Assembly: GCA_037969565.1 (NCBI GenBank)
Contig: JBBKXQ010000156.1
Span: 1 to 28,535 of the forward strand
Source of the DNA: SZUA-35 sp037969565
Lineage (GTDB): Bacteria; Actinomycetota; Acidimicrobiia; Acidimicrobiales; SZUA-35
Direction of reading: 5' to 3'
DNA: 28,535 nucleotides
Shown piece by piece: positions 8,633 to 16,013 of this stretch. Each line of letters begins with the position of its first letter. Position 1 is the first letter of the stretch. The position numbers were made by a program, and so were the translations under genes. The notes beneath the pieces are model-generated. The model had not been told where the DNA came from, searched no databases, and saw only the letters and a list, made by a program, of their open reading frames with translations.

Positions 8633-10513
8633 TCAGATTTCTACCTGCGTGCCGACCTCGAACACTTGGTTCGGTGGTAGATGAAAGAATCGGGCGGCGC
8701 TCGCCGCTCCCCGGTTGAGCAAGACGAAAAGCTCTTCTCGCGCCGGATGCATTCCGGGGGTCTGGCCGGCAGTGACCGTTTCGCGTCCGAGGAAGTACGT
8801 GATGTCGTCCGCAACGAGTGGGACGCCGTCCAATTTGATCAAGCTGAGTGCCGCTGGGATGTCGGGCTCGTCCATGAACCCGTAGCGGAGGCGAATTTGC
8901 ACGATGCCGTTTCCCAGGCTGGTGCATCGAGCGCGTTTCTGTTCGGAAACGCGAGGTTGGTCGGTGACCTCGACCGACACGAGTGCGGTCGTCTGATGAA
9001 GGACCTTGTTGTGTTTCAGATTCGACAGGAGTGCGGGCGGTGCCGCGCCTGCGTCTTTGAACAGGTACACCGCAGTGCCCGGCACGCGATGCGTGTGCGA
9101 TCTCATTACCTCGCGCACGACCGCCTTCATGGGTTGCTCGCCCCGCCGGATCCGGGCAGCAACAAGTTGGCGGCCCTTTCGCCACGTCGTCATCTGCGCC
9201 ACGAGGACGACTCCGACGACTAGCGGGAACCAGCCGCCTGATGGGATCTTCGGGATGTTGGCTCCGAGAAACGCTGCGTCGACCACGAGGAAGGGGACGA
9301 GTGTGGCCAGCGCCCTGAAGGTCGACCACCCCCACCGGTCTTTGACGACTCGATAGAAGATGAGGGTCGTGATCAACATCGTTGTCGTGACGGCAATGCC
9401 GTAGGCCGAGGCCAGCGCGCTCGATGTTCGGAATGTGATCACAAGCCCGACACAGCCGACCATGAGCAGCCAGTTGACCAGAGGGACGAAGACTTGTCCG
9501 ATGTGGTCAGGGGAGGTGTGGCGAATCGTCAGTCGTGGGAGGTAGTCGAGTTGCACTGCCTGGACGGTGAGTGAGAACGCACCCGAGATGAGTGCTTGTG
9601 ACGCAATGACGGTCGCCAGGGTCGAGAGGACTGCCAGCGGGGTGATGCCCCACTGCGGTGCCATGTCATAGAACGGACTTCCGACTTCCGAGCGGCCGTC
9701 TGACAACAACGCTGCCTGGCCGAAGTAGTTGAGGAGAAGACCGGGTAGCACCAGGAGGTACCACGAGGTCTGGATCGCCCGTCGGCCGAAGTGGCCCATG
9801 TCGGCGTAGAGCGCCTCGCCACCGGTCACAACCAGGAAGATCGAGCCGAGAGCGATGAACGCCCGCCACGGTTCCTCAGCGAAGAAGGCCAGAGCGTATG
9901 TCGGTGAAACAGCCCGAAGGACTTCGGGCTGAGCGATGATTTGGCGCAGCCCCAGAAGGCCAAGCACGCTGAACCACACCACCATGATCGGGCTGAAGAC
10001 CCGGGCGATCTTTGCAGTGCCCCGTGGCTGTACGGCGAACAGCGCGATGAGGATCCCGACCGATACGGGGATGACGAGTTTGGTGAACGCTGACGATGCG
10101 ATCTCGAAGCCTTCAACGGCGGAAAGGACCGAGATGGCGGGGGTGATCAGACCGTCGCCGTAGAGCAGGGCTGTTCCGAAGACGCCGAGCGTGATCACGG
10201 CACCGCCGATCCGTGTCGGCGACTCTCCGGGCTTGGGCATGACCAAGGCGGTCAGGGCCAGGATGCCGCCCTCGCCGCTGTTGTCTGCTCGCATGACGAG
10301 AAACAGGTATTTCAACGAGATCACGACAAGTAAGGCCCAGAACACCACCGATGCGACGCCGTAGGCGTTGGTGCGCGTGACCTCGAGCCCGGCGTGTTCG
10401 AACGATTCCCGGAACGCGTAGATCGGGCTGGTGCCGATATCGCCAAAGACGATTCCCAGCGTCGCAAAGGCCAAGGCGCGTTGCCCGCTGAGCTGATGAG
10501 GCTTCTCGCTCAT
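8633..10513 (-). CDS. kup: Low-affinity potassium transporter Kup
   Basis: A 626-residue protein at the usual family length. GIVFGDIGTSPIYAFRESFE in the first helix, and LKYLFLVMRADNSGEGGILA between the second and third, are signature stretches of the KUP/HAK/KT family of K+/H+ symporters. About 12 membrane helices fill residues 15-450. They are followed by the roughly 170-residue cytoplasmic C-terminal domain, with GTAVYLFKDAGAAPPALLSN and HLPPNQVFEVGTQVEI at the end, as in other members. The ATG overlaps the stop of the upstream DedA gene by four bases (ATGA), so the two are translationally coupled. The protein imports potassium driven by the proton gradient. Confidence 0.95.
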   Translation of the reverse strand: MSEKPHQLSGQRALAFATLGIVFGDIGTSPIYAFRESFEHAGLEVTRTNAYGVASVVFWALLVVISLKYLFLVMRADNSGEGGILALTALVMPKPGESPTRIGGAVITLGVFGTALLYGDGLITPAISVLSAVEGFEIASSAFTKLVIPVSVGILIALFAVQPRGTAKIARVFSPIMVVWFSVLGLLGLRQIIAQPEVLRAVSPTYALAFFAEEPWRAFIALGSIFLVVTGGEALYADMGHFGRRAIQTSWYLLVLPGLLLNYFGQAALLSDGRSEVGSPFYDMAPQWGITPLAVLSTLATVIASQALISGAFSLTVQAVQLDYLPRLTIRHTSPDHIGQVFVPLVNWLLMVGCVGLVITFRTSSALASAYGIAVTTTMLITTLIFYRVVKDRWGWSTFRALATLVPFLVVDAAFLGANIPKIPSGGWFPLVVGVVLVAQMTTWRKGRQLVAARIRRGEQPMKAVVREVMRSHTHRVPGTAVYLFKDAGAAPPALLSNLKHNKVLHQTTALVSVEVTDQPRVSEQKRARCTSLGNGIVQIRLRYGFMDEPDIPAALSLIKLDGVPLVADDITYFLGRETVTAGQTPGMHPAREELFVLLNRGAASAARFFHLPPNQVFEVGTQVEI

Positions 10514-11199
10514 TCGTGATCCTCGCTACCAACGCCCAACTCGACAACCGGGCTCCGGTCGATGACGTCTCCGACGATCGTTTGATTCCGATTTCGGGCG
10601 AGTTCGAGGACCACGGGTAGCAACGAGATCCCGATGACGGCCACAATCGCCAGCTCGAAGTTGTCCCGAACGACTCGTGTGTCTCCGAAGAAGTAGCCGA
10701 TCAACGTCACGCCGGCCCCCCACAACACGCCGCCGAAGATGTTGTAGGTCAGAAACGTCGAGTAGCGCATGGTCCCGATACCGGCGACGATCGGAGCGAA
10801 CGTCCGAACAACGGGTACGAAGCGGGCGAGCACGATCGCCTTGGCGCCGTGCTGTTCGAAGAACGTTTCTGCCCGCACGACATGGTGTGGGTTGAACCAT
10901 CGTGATCGTGGACGAGCGCTCAACGTGGGCCCGACTCTGCAGCCGAAGGCGTAGCCGACCTGGTCGCCCGCGATCGCCGAGAGGACCACAACTGGCACAA
11001 CGAGCCAAATTGATGGCAGCCCCTCCGCGTTGGTCGCGGTCATGACTCCAGTGATGAACAGTAGCGAGTCGCCTGGCAGGAAGAACCCGATGAGGAGCCC
11101 GGACTCGGCGAAAACAATGGCCGCAACCAGGACCAGTCCGCCCTTTCCGATGAGCGACTCGGGCCCCAGAAAGCCAATCATTCCTATGAGAGCAATCAT
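10510..11199 (-). CDS. DedA-family membrane protein
   Basis: A 229-residue DedA/SNARE-associated (VTT-domain) membrane protein. Visible family motifs are ESGLLIGFFLPGDSLLF (residues about 32-48), GDQVGYAFGCRVGP, and ARFVPVVRTFAPIVAGIG (residues about 126-143), followed by TYNIFGGVLWG. The last two include the conserved Arg residues needed for function. DedA proteins are proton-driven and implicated in flipping lipid carriers such as undecaprenyl phosphate or phospholipids, and in membrane-potential maintenance. The stop codon overlaps the kup start by four bases. No clear Shine-Dalgarno precedes the ATG, so the exact start is less certain than the identity. Confidence 0.92.
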   Translation of the reverse strand: MIALIGMIGFLGPESLIGKGGLVLVAAIVFAESGLLIGFFLPGDSLLFITGVMTATNAEGLPSIWLVVPVVVLSAIAGDQVGYAFGCRVGPTLSARPRSRWFNPHHVVRAETFFEQHGAKAIVLARFVPVVRTFAPIVAGIGTMRYSTFLTYNIFGGVLWGAGVTLIGYFFGDTRVVRDNFELAIVAVIGISLLPVVLELARNRNQTIVGDVIDRSPVVELGVGSEDHE

Positions 11200-11719
11200 C
11201 GGGCCACGGGCACCAACGGGAAGGCATCGACGGGTGACAACGCCCGAATCACGTGTCGCAACATTGCAGCTCCTGCTTTCGGGCTCGGCGGATGCCGATT
11301 ATCGACCCCATGGATTCATCCATGGCTCACGCGGTTCCAGCCCCGCTTCGTGAGCACTGCAGACGTTACTCTCGCACCCGCCGAAAACACTCGCAGCCCT
11401 TCAGCTTGCTTGCGACCGTCTGTTCGTGGCGTGCGCTGACCTCGGCCGACAAGGGCGGGCTTCAATCTGTAGTGCCATCGGGGGGAGTCGAACCCCATCT
11501 GCGACTCTGAAAGCCGCACCGCAACGCCGTAGCCCCGGCTGGCTCAGAAAGTCTACGGGTCGGATCGGCAATCCTCGAGCGATGTCGTTCTCCAGGTGAT
11601 GGACGAATACGCTGCGACCCGTTGGCCAACACGGCTGGTGAACAACAGGAGAAGACCCCTTGAGCAATAGCGATCATGGTGTGCAGGCATGGCTGACAGC
11701 GTGATCGGGCAACACCCTC
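11200..11719. other. Gene-free gap upstream of DedA and of a transglutaminase gene
   Basis: This 520-base stretch between divergent genes shows no convincing coding frame. The only structure I can support is a tRNA-like 3' half on the minus strand at 11473-11518. The rest must hold the promoters of the dedA-kup pair and of the rightward transglutaminase gene, but I recognise no clear boxes. Confidence 0.5.
11473..11518 (-). other. tRNA-like 3' half (anticodon arm, T arm, 3' acceptor strand)
   Basis: Read on the minus strand, bases 11517-11501 form an anticodon-like arm: stem GCGGC/GTCGC (one G-T pair) around the 7-base loop TTTCAGA, which would give anticodon UCA. After a 3-base variable region, 11497-11481 form a T arm: TGGGG/CCCCC (outermost T-C unpaired) around the canonical loop TTCGACT. 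Bases 11480-11474 read CGATGGC as a 3' acceptor strand, then discriminator A and CT in place of an encoded CCA. Upstream I find neither a matching 5' acceptor strand (best is GCCAGCC, five of seven) nor a canonical D arm. It could be a decayed tRNA, the tRNA fragment left at an integration site, or an odd UCA tRNA. Confidence 0.35.
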
Positions 11720-12547
11720 ATGGAGCAACTGGTGCTTGAAACCTCGATGGTCGAGCGATCGGTCTCGGCCCACATCGAGGCCGATCTGACTTGTGGATCC
11801 GAGATCCTGATGGCCGTTGCCGTTGCCGCTGCGTACCAGCGCGCCGACGAAGTCCTCAGCGTGCAGCTCAACGGCTACGAGTGTGACGTCAGTGAGCTCT
11901 CCGCACCGCATGGTGGCCGGTTCCATCTACTTCAGGGGCTGGCCGCTGGAAGGCTTGTCATCGACTACAGCGTCAGGGTCACCGGCACTACCGAGCAAGC
12001 GTACGCCGATGATCTGGAGCGATTCCGGTACTTGCGCCCCAGCCGCTATTGCGAGTCGGATCGAATCGGACCGTCGGCGCAATCAGAATTCCAGGGACTT
12101 GATGGGTTCGGATTGGTCGATGCGGTCAGGACTTGGGTCAACCAGCACATCGCCTATGTCTTGGGGTCGTCCCGCCCAACAGATGGCGCCGTCACCACCT
12201 TCCTCGAGCGGCAAGGAGTGTGCCGCGACTTCGCTCACCTGACGGTTGCGCTCTTGCGAGCCAACCACCTCCCGGCTCGGGTCGTGTCCGTCTATGCCCC
12301 CGGCCTTTCACCGATGGATTTTCATTCCGTTGTCGAGGTATGCGTTGACGGCCTTTGGTACGTCATCGATTCGACCGGTATGGCCCCTCGCGCCTCCATG
12401 GTCCGAATTGCGACCGGAGTTGATGCGTCCGAGGCGGCTTTCTTGACGACGGTTGGCGGCAACCTCTCGCTGTCGTGGCTTCGGGTTGGGGCTGTTGCGT
12501 CACCCCAGATGCTGGCGGACGACGGGGCACTGACCTACGTGTGGTGA
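11720..12547 (+). CDS. Transglutaminase-like cysteine protein
   Basis: A 275-residue protein whose second half is a transglutaminase-like core. Catalytic Cys168 lies in RQGVCRDFAHLTVALLRANH, His202 in PMDFHSVVEVCVDG, and Asp217 in LWYVIDSTG, so the Cys-His-Asp triad is complete. LPARVVSVYAPG between them is the usual connecting strand. The N-terminal 130 residues resemble a diverged Bact_transglu_N beta domain. There is no signal peptide, suggesting the cytoplasm. The family includes proteases, peptide N-glycanases and amide-bond-forming or -breaking enzymes, so the reaction is open. It is convergent with the last gene of the ATP-grasp/alpha-E/transglutaminase operon and probably belongs to the same function, but has its own promoter. 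The start is uncertain: ATG 11720 lacks a clear Shine-Dalgarno, and ATG 11747 is in frame. Confidence 0.84.
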   Translation: MEQLVLETSMVERSVSAHIEADLTCGSEILMAVAVAAAYQRADEVLSVQLNGYECDVSELSAPHGGRFHLLQGLAAGRLVIDYSVRVTGTTEQAYADDLERFRYLRPSRYCESDRIGPSAQSEFQGLDGFGLVDAVRTWVNQHIAYVLGSSRPTDGAVTTFLERQGVCRDFAHLTVALLRANHLPARVVSVYAPGLSPMDFHSVVEVCVDGLWYVIDSTGMAPRASMVRIATGVDASEAAFLTTVGGNLSLSWLRVGAVASPQMLADDGALTYVW

Positions 12548-12564
12548 CGCCACTCTGGTGAAGC

Positions 12565-12581
12565 GGCGATCCGGTTTCGCC
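12565..12581. terminator. Weak hairpin between convergent transglutaminase genes
   Basis: GGCGA (12565-12569) and TCGCC (12577-12581) form a short stem with a 7-base loop in the 38-base gap between convergent stops. There is no T-tract; the position rather than the strength supports a terminator role. Confidence 0.3.
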
Positions 12582-12585
12582 CTGC

Positions 12586-13470
12586 TCAGCCGAGCCTGCT
12601 GACGTCGACAGAGACGTCGAGTTCGGCCTTTCCGCCGTTGCTGAATATCACGCCTCTCAGCGGTGCCACGTCGCCATAATCCCGACCCCATCCGGTGGTG
12701 ATGTAGCGGTCGTTGACGAACTGATCATTGGTCGGATCGATCCCGATCCATCCGACCGTCGGGATCAAGGCAGACGCCCACGCATGAGACACGTCGGCGC
12801 CGACGACCTTCGGCCTTCCGACTGGTGGGTTGGTCTCGAGATAGCCGCTCACGTAGCAGGCCGGAAGTCCTTGGGCCCGGATACAGGCGACGGCGAGATG
12901 GGCGAAATCCTGGCAAACGCCGGCGCCGTGGGCGAAGAGATCAGCGACGGTGCTCGTGACCGTCGTGACCCCGGGGTTGAAGCGGAAGTCTCGATGGATG
13001 CGGCCGACGAGGTCGTGCAGGCATTCGACGACGGGCCGCCCGGCGGAGAATGATGGTTTGGCGTAGTCGCGGACCTGTTGCTCGAGACTGATTCGGGGCG
13101 AGGAGGTGACGTATTGGGCGGCGGTGATACGAGCCTCTCCCTCGAGTTCGTCCAATGCCGTGACGGCGGCGGCCAATGGTGTTTGATCGGCCTGCGCCAG
13201 AAGATTCGCCTCGTCGCTCACGTCGACTTCGCTCCGGGCTGTGATCCGGAGGACGTCATGGGGCTGCTCGACGGTGAAGTAGGAAACGCGATTACCGAAG
13301 AAATCGACTCGCTCCCTCATATCGCTGGGAACAGGGTCGACAGCGACCGTTGCGCTCAGGCACCGTTGGTCTGCGAACTCCCTCGGCAGCATGCACAGTT
13401 GTCCGTACGAGGACGAGACGCGTGACGCGTACCGGTAGGTGGTTTCGTGAACGACTGCGAACCGAGGCAT
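12586..13470 (-). CDS. Transglutaminase family protein, last gene of the ATP-grasp/alpha-E operon
   Basis: A 294-residue protein with the full two-domain layout: a Bact_transglu_N beta domain at about 1-85 (HETTYRYASRVSSSYGQLCM) and a transglutaminase core at about 140-260. The triad is complete: Cys186 in GAGVCQDFAHL, His229 in DVSHAWASALIP, Asp245 in WIGIDPTNDQ. SGYLETNPP after the Cys helix is typical of the cluster-associated members. No signal peptide is present. It starts two bases after the stop of the ATP-grasp/alpha-E fusion, so it is certainly in that operon. Members of this family recur in this gene set and are predicted to hydrolyse or form isopeptide or amide bonds in peptides; the actual substrate is unknown. 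Confidence 0.92.
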   Translation of the reverse strand: MPRFAVVHETTYRYASRVSSSYGQLCMLPREFADQRCLSATVAVDPVPSDMRERVDFFGNRVSYFTVEQPHDVLRITARSEVDVSDEANLLAQADQTPLAAAVTALDELEGEARITAAQYVTSSPRISLEQQVRDYAKPSFSAGRPVVECLHDLVGRIHRDFRFNPGVTTVTSTVADLFAHGAGVCQDFAHLAVACIRAQGLPACYVSGYLETNPPVGRPKVVGADVSHAWASALIPTVGWIGIDPTNDQFVNDRYITTGWGRDYGDVAPLRGVIFSNGGKAELDVSVDVSRLG

Positions 13471-13472
13471 CG

Positions 13473-16007
13473 TCAGACCTGCTCGGATTCGGTGAGGGAG
13501 CGCTGCGGCGGGAGCTGCGTGAAGCTTCGTTTCGCAATCTCGCTCGCCACGGTTCCGGCCCGTTCTCGCAGGTCATCGAGGTAGGTGATCAGCTCCAGGC
13601 GGGCGAGGTCTTCTCCTGATCTCGAGAGTGCTCCGGTGTCGGTGGAGCGGATGACGGTGAAAAGTTCGAGCAGCTCACGCTCTTCGGGTGATGGGCCACT
13701 GAGGTGTCGATTGCCGGGGAGGCCGGCCACGGCTTCGTCGAGTCGTTCCGCTTGATACCGCATCGAGCGGGGGTTTCCGGGGTCGGCGACGAGCAAGTCG
13801 AGCACGGTCTCCACCTGGGCCTTCGAGCGGTAACGGCGCCGGTACGTGATGATGCTCTCGGCCGCCATGAGGACCGACTCGAGTACGAGACTGTCGGTCT
13901 GGGAGTCTCGCTCGATCTGGAAGGCGGCCTTCAACAGCAGTGCCACGTGTTGGAATCGCTCGATTCGACGGCCGGCTTCCATGAAATGCCAACCCGCATC
14001 TCGCACCATCGACTCATGGGCGAGGCCCTGCAATGCCAGAAAGGATTGCAGAATCACGCTGAGGGTGCCTTGCACGACGTCTTGGCGCCCCACGGGCGTC
14101 AGCGACATGGTGTGGAGTTGCTTCTCGATCGTGCCGGTGAGTTGCCACGTGTCGATCGAGAGCTGGTCGCGAACCGCTTCTGCCGCGCTCAAGAAACGGG
14201 TGGCCGAATAGGCAAGCGATCCAGGTCGGCTGGCATCCACCGAGAGTGCGAACAACTCGTCGTCCGAGCGTTGGGGATTCGTGCTGTTGGTCGTTCGAGG
14301 GGTCGTGAAGGTGGTGATCGACAGCGTGTCGAGCAGCACCTGAACTGCAAGCTGGCCAGACGGGTTCGATGCGGTTTCACTGTTTCGCCGGTCGTGCACC
14401 ACCCGGAGGAGTCGGGCAACTGACTCCGCCCGCTCGGCATAACGGCCGACCCAGAAGAGATTTTCGGCGGCCCGCTCGGACAAGGTGTCGACTGAGTCCG
14501 GATCGGATCGTGGAGGGCCACTTCGGAGCCAGAAATCCGATTGCAATTCTGGTTCGCTGGCCAACACCCACGTGTCTTTGGCGACGGCTCCCGCCTGGTT
14601 GGAGATCCGCTGCGAGGACTCGTCGGGAGCGACGCGAGTCAGTCCACCTGGCATGACGGCGAACGAACCGTCGCGAGCCACTGCGAACGTTCGGAGGATG
14701 GCCCGCCTCGGGCGGACGCCTTCGACCGTGAGGGTCGGAGCGGTGGACAGGGCGAGCGGCTCTTGAGCTACCCAGTTCGTGGGCTCGGCGAGAATCTGCT
14801 GCCGGAGGTCGTCTCGCTCGCTGGTTGACAGCATCGGACCGAACAGTGATCTGACCTGCCGATTGCCCGAGATCATCTTGCAGACGAGGCCGTCGAGATG
14901 ATCGAGAACGAAGGCGAGGTCGGTCGACGACCCGCACCACCAGGTGGCGACGCCCGGCAGCTGTAGATCCTGGCCGAGAAGGGCCTGTGCCACGGCGGGA
15001 AGGAACGCATTGAGCGCCGGATTCTCGATGGCGCCGCTGCCGATCGTGTTGACCACCGCCACGTTTCCCCGTCGAATTGCCTCGAGGAGTCCCGGGACAC
15101 CGAGACGGGACTCCGGACGCAGTTCGAGCGGGTCGCAGTAGTCGGCGTCGACTCGGCGGAGAATGACGTCGATCGGTTCCAGACGACCGGGCGCTCGGAG
15201 GAAAACCGAGCCGTTCTGAACGAGGAGATCCGAGCCCTCGACGAGGCTGAAGCCCATGTACGAAGCCAGGTATGCATGTTCGAAAGCAGTTTCGGAATGG
15301 ATGCCGGGGCTGAGAACCACGATGCGTGGGTCGTCGCTGCGATGGGCCGCGATCGCCTGCAGGCCGGCCCGGAGGCTCCGGAAATAGGGCGCAACGTGAT
15401 GAACCTGGGCGTCGCGGTACAGGCTCGGAAACACGCGGGAAAGTGCGACACGGTTCTCGAGCGCATATCCGGACCCGGACGGAGCCTGGGCGTGGTCGGC
15501 GAGAACTCGATAGGCTCCGCTCTCATCGCGGCCGAGATCCACCGCGTACGTGAAGAGTTGGCTCTGGTCGGCGAGGGCGATGCCGTCGCAGGCGCGGATG
15601 AAGCCGGGATGTTCGAAGACGAGCTGGGGCGGTATGACTCCCCGTTTCAGGAGTTTGCGTTCGCCGTAGACGTCTCGAAGGACGAGGTCGAGCAGCACGG
15701 CCCGCTGCACGATGCCCGTCTCGATCGCGGCCCATTCGGCCGATGACACGAGCATCGGGATGACATCGAGTTTCCACGGCTGTGTTTGATTCGATGAGTT
15801 GGCCCGATAGCTGGCGCCGTCAGCCTCCAGGAGGCGACCGATGTCGTTCTGGCGACTGCGAAGTTCCTCGACTCCGAGGGCCTCGATCGCGGGGCCGAGG
15901 TGGGCCCAATGTTCACGAAAGCTACGGCTCTCGTCGATTGCCTCGTCGCCCCCGCCCGAGCGGAGGCTGTAGCTGCCGAGCATTCCAGGGCTGAGTTGAG
16001 TGGTCAA
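13473..16007 (-). CDS. Fusion of circularly permuted ATP-grasp (type 2) and alpha-E domain
   Basis: Residues 60-485 are a circularly permuted ATP-grasp domain and residues 510-840 an alpha-E helical domain (LSERAAENLFWVGRYAERAE marks its start). The separate genes two and one positions upstream carry the same pair as single proteins. Compared with that sibling, this ATP-grasp has ADH (170-172) where the sibling has EDN, and after Lys377 it has MISGNRQ in place of the Gly-rich ESGGKG loop. Phosphate- and metal-binding residues therefore look altered. Relatives of this fused type seem to share some of this divergence, so it may be a family trait rather than decay here. The longest frame opens at a TTG (16007) six bases after the upstream stop; ATG 15983 is eight codons later and an equally likely start. 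Length 844 residues from TTG. Confidence 0.91.
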   Translation of the reverse strand: MTTQLSPGMLGSYSLRSGGGDEAIDESRSFREHWAHLGPAIEALGVEELRSRQNDIGRLLEADGASYRANSSNQTQPWKLDVIPMLVSSAEWAAIETGIVQRAVLLDLVLRDVYGERKLLKRGVIPPQLVFEHPGFIRACDGIALADQSQLFTYAVDLGRDESGAYRVLADHAQAPSGSGYALENRVALSRVFPSLYRDAQVHHVAPYFRSLRAGLQAIAAHRSDDPRIVVLSPGIHSETAFEHAYLASYMGFSLVEGSDLLVQNGSVFLRAPGRLEPIDVILRRVDADYCDPLELRPESRLGVPGLLEAIRRGNVAVVNTIGSGAIENPALNAFLPAVAQALLGQDLQLPGVATWWCGSSTDLAFVLDHLDGLVCKMISGNRQVRSLFGPMLSTSERDDLRQQILAEPTNWVAQEPLALSTAPTLTVEGVRPRRAILRTFAVARDGSFAVMPGGLTRVAPDESSQRISNQAGAVAKDTWVLASEPELQSDFWLRSGPPRSDPDSVDTLSERAAENLFWVGRYAERAESVARLLRVVHDRRNSETASNPSGQLAVQVLLDTLSITTFTTPRTTNSTNPQRSDDELFALSVDASRPGSLAYSATRFLSAAEAVRDQLSIDTWQLTGTIEKQLHTMSLTPVGRQDVVQGTLSVILQSFLALQGLAHESMVRDAGWHFMEAGRRIERFQHVALLLKAAFQIERDSQTDSLVLESVLMAAESIITYRRRYRSKAQVETVLDLLVADPGNPRSMRYQAERLDEAVAGLPGNRHLSGPSPEERELLELFTVIRSTDTGALSRSGEDLARLELITYLDDLRERAGTVASEIAKRSFTQLPPQRSLTESEQV

Positions 16008-16013
16008 GTTTCG

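Noticed and set aside
11461..11720. tmRNA or full selenocysteine tRNA on the minus strand
   Set aside because: No tmRNA 5' end or tag reading frame is present, the variable arm is too short for tRNA-Sec, and there is no D arm or matching 5' acceptor strand.
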